This document shows, one piece after another, positions 8,236-15,000 of a DNA stretch of 15,000 nucleotides. The DNA lies in assembly GCF_042767895.1 (NCBI RefSeq), contig NC_091570.1, forward strand, positions 37,852,803-37,867,802, written 5' to 3'. The translations under genes and the position numbers were made by a program. Source of the stretch: Penaeus vannamei. Taxonomy: Eukaryota; Arthropoda; Malacostraca; Decapoda; Penaeidae. Numbering within the stretch: position 1 is the first letter of the stretch; every line of letters begins with the position of its first letter. The notes under the pieces are model-generated. The model was not told where the DNA came from, did not search any database, and worked only from the letters and a program-made list of their open reading frames with translations.

Positions 8236-8350
8236 TTTAGCTGTTTGATATCATCATCTAGGGAGAAAAATTCGATATACACTTTACATAAATCTTTACA
8301 TCTGTCTCTCTTTGCATGTTTGTATGTTTGGTTGTCTAACCCCCCCCTCA

Positions 8351-8690
<340 letters not shown>

Positions 8691-8827
8691 TGAACTGTTC
8701 TTCTGTGACCTTTCCTGGACAAGGTCACAATGACGAATTTCCCTGTAATTCCACCCACGCCCTAATTGCATTTATCAGTCATCGACCGCTTCAATCAGCC
8801 AGGGAAAAATTCAGCTTAAAGAATCAC
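8691..8827. other. Unique spacer between two CT arrays
   Basis: 137 bp of ordinary sequence including the inverted-repeat site listed separately and homeodomain-type TAATTG at 8763. No coding potential is seen. Confidence 0.5.
8704..8729. promoter_or_regulatory. Perfect 9-bp inverted repeat containing AGGTCA half-sites
   Basis: TGTGACCTT (8704-8712) and its exact reverse complement AAGGTCACA (8721-8729) flank an 8-bp spacer. Each arm carries the nuclear-receptor half-site AGGTCA in everted orientation with a 5' A-rich extension. This is like the extended monomer sites (YCAAGGYCR) of FTZ-F1/SF-1-type receptors, though the first base differs. Receptor binding is inferred. Confidence 0.35.
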
Positions 8828-9012
<185 letters not shown>

Positions 9013-9470
9013 TGCACTCAGTCTATTTTTAAGAATATTTAGAATACCTGCATCTGGAGTAAATTCTTTGTCAATTATACCAAAAAAAGAATAAAAGACA
9101 AGGTTTAGGTTTCCTTAGAAATGCATACAACAACAGATCTTTGCAAACTTTTCCGCTATTGTTATTATTGATACGGTGATTCTTATGCGGATGTGCTTGG
9201 AATTCCTTAAATCCGGTCTTCCTTAAATCCGATTTTATTCTATTTACAGCACAATTGTTTGCCACTGGCGGTACTCGATTGAAATAACCTTAATTATACA
9301 GCATTCCCCTATTTTTCTATGTTTCCATATATATGTCGGATTGATTATCAGCCGGTGCACGCGCGGTGTTTATGAAGAGGTGGCCGCCGTCGCTCTGAAG
9401 CCGGGCTAACTACCTGCGCCGGTCGTTTATCACGCCAGTTTGCTCGACGTCCCATTACGATCGTATCGCC
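9013..9470. other. Unique sequence, AT-rich then CpG-rich
   Basis: 9013-9340 is AT-rich and includes a 13-bp direct repeat TTCCTTAAATCCG at 9203 and 9219 (16-bp period). 9340-9470 is CpG-rich, with CACGCG (9358), TGTTTAT (9367), CTACCTG (9410) and GACGTC (9446). A 64-codon minus-strand frame (9265-9071) starts at GTG and has no recognisable homology. Confidence 0.5.
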
Positions 9471-10020
9471 TCATTCCCCTCGCTCTCCTCGCCGTGTCCC
9501 TCCTTCCCCTCCTCCCCACCCTACCCCGCCCCCTAACCACGTGTCCCCCCGTGCCCTCGCCGCCGCTGGGTCTCTACTATTTCCACTCGCCATCATCATG
9601 TTTACACCCAGCTGTCGCCGGTGAGCACTCTTAACCAGCCCTTCCTACCTAATCAAACCGTCTATCTTTTAACCCTCTCAGGCCTTCCCGTTTCGAGTCA
9701 CTTCCTCCCTTTTTCATCTCCTTCCCTCTTCGTCCTCCCCTCCATCTCCATCTCCACCTCCTTTCCCCGTTCTTTCTTTTGCTCCCCTATCTTTGTCCTT
9801 CATTCATCCGCTCTTCTCTCCTCTTCGTCTTCCTCCTTCTCTCTCTTCCTTTCCCTTCCATTTCTCCTTCTTCTCACTCTTTTTCCCTTCCTCTTCCTCT
9901 CCTTCTCCCTCTTCTTTTCCCTTTATTTCCCCCTGCCTCCTCTTCTCCTCCCTCCCCTTCTCCCTCTTCCTTTCCCTCTTCCTCTCCCCTTCTCCCTCTT
10001 CCTCTCCCTCCCCCTTTCCG
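9470..10020. repeat. C/T-rich low-complexity region
   Basis: Irregular pyrimidine-rich sequence (CCCTCTTCC/TTCC motifs), purest from about 9700. A more normal stretch at 9540-9660 contains an E-box CACGTG at 9538-9543 and a donor-like CCG/GTGAGC at 9618-9626. Long plus frames are Ser/Leu/Pro translations. No clear repeat unit is seen. Confidence 0.75.
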
Positions 10021-10218
10021 TCTTGGTCCCGTGACGACCCCACGAAGGGCAGCCCCCCCGCTGGTCCACCACAAAGGACCCCCATCCTCCTAGCATTCGT
10101 CTTCGGGAAGAGGCGAGTTGAGGAAAGGTCCCCCAATCACCCCTTTCTTCCACTCCTCTCTATCCGTCACAGTCGTCAACGAGGGGGAATTTTAACATAC
10201 TTGTGACCCCGCGCGTGA

Positions 10219-10219
<1 letters not shown>
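10021..10219. other. Unique GC-rich sequence before the TA array
   Basis: Mixed-complexity sequence with CpG, ending in GCGCGTGAGT right at the array edge. No gene is recognised. Confidence 0.5.

Positions 10220-10309
<90 letters not shown>
10220..10309. repeat. Perfect (TA)45 microsatellite
   Basis: Ninety bases of uninterrupted TA, bounded on the left by GCGCGTGAG and on the right by CGGCCGGAGG, so the borders are CpG-rich and abrupt. The array is fully self-complementary. The Tyr-Ile frames across it are artefacts. Confidence 0.98.
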
Positions 10310-10310
<1 letters not shown>

Positions 10311-10885
10311 GGCCGGAGGGTGTGGCTGACCAAGAGTAGGGCGGGAGTGTTTTTCCAACAGATGGAAGAAGTGTTGGCCCGAGAGCTGCTTGGGAAAAAT
10401 ATTTCGACTTTTCTCTCCTTGTTTGTGTGTGTGATTCAACAGTTCTTTTTTGTACTTGGGTAGATGGGATGTTGAGTCTATGGGGAAGGTTGTTTGTTTG
10501 TTTCCGCGTGTGAGTGGGTGTTTGTGTGTGTTTGTGCGTGTGCGTGTGCGTGTTCGTCCGTGTGCCTGTACGTTTCTGTGCATCACTGATATTTAAAAAG
10601 ACTACCCCGCTGCACGACCCTCCCAAAAAAAACGCCAAACCGCAACCCAGACCTGTCCTGAATGAGAAATGACTGCCATAATATTTTGTCACGATTCCCA
10701 AACCGCTTTCCCAACCCCTCCCCCCCTCTCCCCTACCCCACCCCAGCCCCGCCCCCAACCTCCCCCTCCCCCCCGCCTCCCTCAGCCGTCAGGGCAAGGA
10801 ACTCTAACGGGGCGAAAGGAGGATGTATTGCCATTATCCTCCTAAAGGGATGATAAGAGATAGATAAGGAGAGATAACGTATCGA
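10310..10885. other. Unique stretch with GT-rich and C-rich patches
   Basis: 10310-10480 is unique. About 10485-10575 is a degenerate TTTG/GTGTGC patch. 10576-10690 is unique, and 10691-10790 is C-rich (CCCCTCCC, CCCCACCCC), able to form G-quadruplex on the minus strand. 10791-10885 is unique. No gene is seen. Confidence 0.6.
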
Positions 10886-11098
10886 TGAAAGTGGAGAGGA
10901 GGAGGAGGAGGAGGTGGTGGTGGAAAAGGAAGGGAGAAGGAGAGGAGGGGGAGGAGGAGGAGGAGGAGGTGGTGGTGGAAAAGGAAGGGAGAAGGAGAGG
11001 AGGGGGAGGAGGAGGAGGAGGTGGTGGTGGAAAAGGAAGGGAGAAGGAGAGGAGGAAAAGGGGGAGGAGGAGGTGGTGGTGGTGGAAAAGGAAGGGAG
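10886..11098. repeat. 52-55-bp GGA/GGT minisatellite, four copies
   Basis: The anchor GGTGGTGGTGGAAAAGG occurs at 10913, 10968, 11020 and 11075 (offsets 55, 52, 55). Each anchor is followed by AAGGGAGAAGGAGAGGA or a variant and a GGA run whose length accounts for the period differences. A decayed fifth copy lies near 11125. Confidence 0.92.
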
Positions 11099-11164
11099 GA
11101 GGAGGAAAAGGAAGAGATGGAGGAGGAAGTGGTGGTAGTGGAGGAGGAGGAGGAGAAGAAGGAG

Positions 11165-11380
11165 AAGGAGGAGGAGAAAGATAAAGATAAAGAGAAGGAG
11201 GAGGAGGAGGGAAGGGGAGAATAAGGAGTAGGAGGAGGCTTAAGGAGGAGGAGGAGGAAAAGAAGAAGATGAAGGAGGAGGAGGAGAAAGATAAAGAGAA
11301 GGAGAAGGAGGAGGAGGGAAGGCGAGAATAAGGAGTAGGAGGAGGCTAAGGAGCAGGAGGAGGTAAAGGAGGTAGGGTAT
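11165..11380. repeat. Tandem duplication of a ~107-110-bp purine block
   Basis: GAGGAGAAAGATAAAG at 11171 recurs at 11281. GAATAAGGAGTAGGAGGAGG at 11219 recurs at 11326. Offsets are 110 and 107 bp, so one 3-bp indel separates the copies. The block ends with the loss of purine bias near 11385. Confidence 0.9.
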
Positions 11381-11385
11381 AGGCT

Positions 11386-11556
11386 TCCTTATAAGGATAA
11401 GGGTTAGCCTTTCTTCGCTAATGGTCTCAGCTCTCACACGTAATGGGGCAAGTTAGTGCCACAATGCCCCAGCTAATGGTGAAGATATGATGTCACTATC
11501 AATGACATTAGAGAAGTAAATGAGACATCCAACATGAATGAGATTAACTTGATGAA
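11386..11556. other. Unique segment with two small hairpins
   Basis: Normal composition. It contains the direct repeat GCTAATGGT at 11417 and 11472. There is an inverted repeat TGGGGCA/TGCCCCA (11444-11450 and 11465-11471, 14-bp loop) and a second one ATGTCA/TGACAT (11490-11495 and 11503-11508, 7-bp loop). It leads into the splice-acceptor-like tract at 11559-11581. Confidence 0.5.
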
Positions 11557-11581
11557 ATTTCTCTCTCTCTTTTTTTTTCAG

Positions 11582-11648
11582 AATTTTGACCTGATCTGCT
11601 CCAATCGCATTCAACATCAATCAAGAGATTATCATTTACACGAACTCA
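11582..11648 (+). other. Candidate 67-bp internal exon
   Basis: A pyrimidine tract (CTCTCTCTCT then T9) ends in CAG at 11579-11581, a textbook 3' splice site, with a branch-point-like TTAAC at ~11545. 67 bp later, GTGAGT at 11649-11654 matches the 5' splice consensus, preceded by TCA instead of the usual CAG. Only one of the three frames is open. Its 22 residues begin NFDLICSNRIQH and have good composition. The other two frames hit stops within a few codons. No family is recognised. A chance pairing next to a CT array is a serious alternative. Confidence 0.25.
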
Positions 11649-11652
11649 GTGA

Positions 11653-11786
<134 letters not shown>

Positions 11787-11859
11787 AATAAGTAAACAAT
11801 GGAGAATATTAACTCGGGCGGTCAACCACTAAGGAGCATAATGGGATGGGTGTGAGCCT

Positions 11860-12520
11860 CCCTTCCCCCCTTCTCCCCTCCCCTCCCCTCCCCCACGTCT
11901 CATCCCCCCTTCTCCACAGTCTCTCCGCATCTCCCCCCCCGGACCTTTCTCCGCCCCTCCCTCGCCACCACTCATCACCCCTCCCCACCCCCACTCCCCC
12001 TTCTCCACCTATAGTCTACCCCCTCTCTTCCCTTCCTACCCACTCACTCCACTCCATTCCCCCTTTCCGCCCACACCCTCCCCTCTCTTACCCTTTTCTG
12101 CCTCCACCCCCACTCCCCTCTCCTTTCCCCACCCCCTTCCCGCCCCCACTCCCTCTCCTCCCCCTTCCTGCCCACACCCCTCCTCTCTCCTCGCACCCCT
12201 CCCCTCTCCTCCCCCTTCCTGCCCCCACCACTCCCCTCTCCTCCCCTCCCTCTCCTCCCCCTCCCTTTCTCTACCCCCTCCCCCTCTCCTCCCCTTCCTG
12301 CCCATACCCCCTCCCCTCTCCTCCCCCTTCCTGCCCACACCCCCTCCCTCTCCTCCCACTTCCTGCCCATACCCCCTCCCCTCTCCTCCCCCTTCCTGCC
12401 CACACCCCTCCCCTCTCCTCCCACTTCCTGCCCATACCCCCTCCCCTCCACACACACCCCTCTCCTCCTCCTTCCTTTCCCTACCCCCTCTCCTCCCCCC
12501 CCCACTCCGCTGCTCCCCCA
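11860..12520. repeat. C-rich tract, CCCCTCTCC motifs
   Basis: C-dominated pyrimidine sequence. The first part (11860-12160) is irregular. The second is the 32/33-bp minisatellite listed next. It ends in C9 near 12497-12505. Its plus frame is Pro/Ser/Leu only. 11787-11859 before it is short unique DNA. Confidence 0.9.
12164..12455. repeat. 32/33-bp minisatellite with alternating variants
   Basis: The anchor CTTCCTGCCC occurs at 12164, 12215, 12294, 12327, 12359, 12392 and 12424. From 12294 the spacing is 33, 32, 33, 32. Copies alternate between CCCCCTTCCTGCCCACAC and CCCACTTCCTGCCCATAC, so the true recent unit is a ~65-bp dimer (anchors 12327+12359, then 12392+12424). Confidence 0.88.
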
Positions 12521-12640
12521 AAAGCGGGCGGATTCAAGCCAGTGATGCATTTAAGGATTACGACCTGGGCTTTCCTTTATGAGACGTGACACTTACGGAC
12601 ATCCGAGTGACTTAAGATGAAGGAGACGAGAGAGAAGGAG
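12521..12640. other. Short unique CpG-containing spacer
   Basis: Ordinary sequence from AAAGCGGGCGG to the start of the GT array, including TTTATGAGACGTGACAC near 12577. No gene is seen. Confidence 0.5.
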
Positions 12641-12840
<200 letters not shown>

Positions 12841-13084
12841 ACACCTTCCTTAAAGACGAACAGGTAAAGAGACATAAAAAGGCACTCGAGCAAATATGAA
12901 AAGAGACGCTTGAAGACCTTTCAAAAATCCCCTTTCTTTTAGTCTTGCGCAAGTCAAGATCCCCGAAGAGAAACGCCTTCATCTTCGCGAGTCTCATCCG
13001 CCACTTCAGCTTCTTAACTTCAATAATGTGATTCTTCTTTGATTCTTGGAAAATCACTTACGGTACCTTTGCCCTTGGCTTCAC
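12841..13084. other. Unique sequence, no gene seen
   Basis: About 245 bp of normal complexity. CAG/GTAAAG at 12861-12869 matches a splice donor, but the DNA upstream is the GT array and gives no exon. Nothing else is recognised. Confidence 0.5.
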
Positions 13085-13201
13085 CCTATCTCTCTCTTCT
13101 CTTTCTCTTTCTCATTTTCTTTCTCTTCTCTTCTCTTCTATTCTCTTCTTGTCTTCTCTGTTCTCTTTTCTTCTCTCTCTCACCATCCCTCCTTCTCGCC
13201 C

Positions 13202-13281
<80 letters not shown>

Positions 13282-13440
13282 TTTCTCTCTCTCTCTGTCA
13301 CTCACTTACTTACTCACTCACTCACTCACTCACTCACTCACTCACCCACTCACTCACCCACTCACACTCACACTCACACTCACCCACTCCTACTCCTACT
13401 CCCACTCCCACTCCCTCTCTTTCTCTCTCTCTCCCTACTT
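13085..13440. repeat. CT/CTTT tract, (CT)35, then (CACT)n and (CACTCA)n
   Basis: Irregular CTCTT units, pure CT at 13206-13275, CTTT/CTGT transition, CACT tetramers at about 13297-13360, CACACT hexamers to 13385, then CTCCTA/CTCCCA hexamers to 13415 and a CT tail. The repeat unit changes stepwise from CT to CACT to hexamers. Confidence 0.95.
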
Positions 13441-13634
13441 CTCATATCTGTAAAGGCCCCAAAGATAAAAGACAATATCTATAAAAGCGACAAAATTAAC
13501 CCCACTAAATCAACCCAGCGCCTATTATCATAAGCAATTAGCGAACCTCACGCCCCCCTCACCTCTTTCCCCCCTCCCTCCCTCCCTCCCTCCCTTCCTC
13601 AAAAAAAAGAAAAAAAAGAAAGAAAATAAAAAAA
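13441..13634. other. Unique spacer with CCCT and A-rich patches
   Basis: Normal sequence to 13550, (CCCT)n at about 13566-13595, then an A-rich run up to the ATG at 13635. No gene is seen. Confidence 0.55.
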
Positions 13635-13952
13635 ATGGAGGTCGATCTAGCAGTCGCTCTCGACTTTGATAAAATGTTAAGCGGAATTCCCTGCCGGGTG
13701 AGTCCTGTGATCCTCGAGCCTACCAAAGGATCCCCTTCGGCCCGGACTGAGGCTGGGGAATGCGGGATGAGGCATCAAAACCTCAAAACCTCAAAACTTG
13801 ATCCTAAGCAAAGTCTTCCCTCCGTCGGAAAGAGAGAAAAGGCCCTTCGGGTAAAAACTCGGCCGCGTTTTAACTCCTCCATCCCCCCTCCCCCCCTCCC
13901 CCTATCCCCCCAGCAGGCTTCTGTCGGAGGCGCCGAAGGAGGGACGGATTGA
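13635..13952 (+). other. Short open frame (105 codons) with splice-like signals
   Basis: ATG at 13635 with A at -3 and G at +4. The first 21 codons encode MEVDLAVALDFDKMLSGIPC plus Arg. They end exactly at a strong donor match CGG/GTGAGT (GT at 13698). A C-rich tract (13883-13911) ends in tandem CAGCAG at 13911-13916. The implied intron is 216 or 219 bp, a multiple of three, so the frame is open spliced or unspliced and stops at 13950-13952. No domain is recognised. A small triplicated CTCAAAAC motif sits at 13782-13797. It could be chance. Confidence 0.18.
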
Positions 13953-14388
13953 GGGCCTGAAGATCTTTTTTTTTTCTTTTTTTTCTTTTCTTTTTTTGTA
14001 AGGCGAGGTCGGTGGTTTGGAATGAAAGGATTAAGACGATAAAGCGGAGAATGTTAAGAATGAAATAGAAGATTTAGAAGAAATGAGATGAGTGAAGTGA
14101 TGCAATGATCCCGAGAAAGTTATGAGTAGATCTTATTATCTTTTAAAACCAAACTAACGATGTAGAATTAAATGGATAAGCTGGCGATACGGATAATCTA
14201 TCGAAAGGAACTTGACAATTTGAAATTAAATAAAGAGAGAGAATGTTGAAGATAAACTTGAATCTCTAAAGTGAAATGACCATAGAAAATGAATGGAAAA
14301 TAGTGTAAATGATATCAAAATACATGTAACTTAACCAAACCGAACACAATAAGCTTCCAGAACATTACTTAATTATTTTTTCAATTGT

Positions 14389-14390
<2 letters not shown>
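13953..14390. other. AT-rich unique sequence, no gene seen
   Basis: T-rich run at 13968-13996, then about 390 bp of A/T-rich sequence with short stop-filled frames on both strands. No repeat or RNA is recognised. Confidence 0.65.
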
Positions 14391-14429
<39 letters not shown>

Positions 14430-14612
14430 AGAGGAGAGGAGAGGAGAGGAGAGGAGAGGAGAGGAGAGGAGAGGAGAGGAGAGGAGAGGAGAGGAGAGGA
14501 GAGGAGAGGAGAGGAGAGGAGAGAAGAGAAGAGAAGAGAAGAGAGAGACAGAGACAGAGACAGAGAGACAGACAGAGAGAGAAAGAGAAAAAAGAGAGAG
14601 AGAGAGAGGGCG
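14391..14612. repeat. (AG)n-(GAGGA)19-(GAGAA)4 compound microsatellite
   Basis: AG dinucleotides at 14392-14424 lead to 19 perfect GAGGA pentamers at 14426-14520 and four GAGAA pentamers at 14521-14540. A degenerate GACAGA/GAGA section to 14612 follows. The two pentamers differ by one base, so one derives from the other. Confidence 0.97.
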
Positions 14613-15000
14613 GGATGGCGTATCACTGCCCAAGTCCCTCCCCACCGCAGCGCCGCGACCGACATAGCGGCTCCCGACGTTTTGCGGAGGGGATTATATA
14701 TCACCTCTTTGTGGTGAATAATATTTCAGGAGAACGTCGCTCTTACGAAGGCCGTCGTAAACAAACGAATGGAGCCATGCATCACCCCGGATGGCCCGTT
14801 ACCAAGCAAAACAGGGAGGCCGCTGTAACACTTCGGACGCGAAAATAATGACAGGGGGATTCCGATGCCAGGGTCTCTATGTCATCGCAGCCTCTCTCTC
14901 CTTCGGTGATTTCTTGTCCGGGATGGATTGAGCTCCTTGGATGCTCGTGAAGGACAGGGTGTTGTTCTCGAGGTGTAGGAGCTGTATTTCTAATGTTCGA
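14613..15000. other. CpG-rich unique sequence to the window end
   Basis: Normal-complexity, CpG-containing DNA. It has a TATATA string at 14695-14700 set in GC-rich flanks, TCACC/GGTGA inverted 5-mers at 14701-14717 and a FOX-type GTAAACA at ~14757. An ATG at 14615 (GGGATGG) opens a 77-codon frame ending at 14848 whose product is basic and not recognised. The last 150 bp hold no open frame of note. Confidence 0.45.

Noticed and set aside
9071..9265. 64-codon minus-strand frame in unique sequence
   Set aside because: It starts at GTG, ends near a T-rich stretch and overlaps a tandem 13-mer. Such a length occurs by chance in non-coding DNA, and no homology is recognised.

Overview
The window reads as non-coding animal nuclear DNA dominated by simple sequence repeats. 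By my hand tally more than half of the 15 kb is microsatellite, minisatellite or homopurine/homopyrimidine tract. Every motif class is represented: GA/CT, GATA, CAGA/CTGT, CA/GT, TA, GAA/TTC, GGA, GAGGA, TTCTC, CACT, poly-T, poly-G. No bacterial, phage or organellar gene, rRNA, recognisable tRNA, transposase, reverse transcriptase or CRISPR array is visible. Such density and variety is best known from decapod crustaceans, above all penaeid shrimps. That assignment is an inference from composition, because no taxon-diagnostic gene is present.

Layout. 1-390 is unique sequence with a CRE and two E-boxes. 397-2180 is a purine chain: GATA/GA, CAGA, GGA/GGT, a 30/37-bp A-rich minisatellite, then AGAGGG and AG. 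2200-3210 is AT-rich sequence holding two families of diverged short tandem repeats. 3211-3617 is pyrimidine-rich and flips at about 3618-3645 to a purine tract ending near 4275. 4276-4430 is a GC-rich island with CCAAT and TATA-like sites, followed by a strong G-quadruplex candidate and GA repeats. 5115-5662 is TTC/TTCTC. 5663-6404 is AT-rich, then a CpG-containing island. 6405-7376 is CA/CTGT/CT with a higher-order CTGT array and a long CA run. 7545-8235 is purine-rich with internal duplications. 8351-9002 is CT, then CT-TA-T, split by a unique segment carrying a near-palindromic nuclear-receptor-like site. 9013-10219 is unique DNA, a CpG island-like patch and a C/T-rich tract. 10220-10309 is (TA)45. 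10886-11380 holds two GGA-type minisatellites. 11386-11654 is unique, with hairpins and a candidate 67-bp exon. 11655-13440 is CT, a C-rich 32/33-bp minisatellite, GT, CT and CACT. 13441-14390 is mostly unique and includes a short open frame with splice-like signals. 14391-14612 is AG/GAGGA, and 14613-15000 is unique CpG-rich sequence.

Nearly all long open frames are translations of repeats (poly Ser/Leu, Glu/Arg, His/Thr) and are not genes. The only coding-type signals I would test are a possible internal exon at 11582-11648, a short frame at 13635-13952, a short frame at 14615-14848, and a frame opening at 3104. None resembles a protein family I know. I did not find a new biological system. 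The most unusual content is the nested repeat architecture, the strand-switching purine/pyrimidine blocks and a few compact symmetrical regulatory-type sites in the unique islands.
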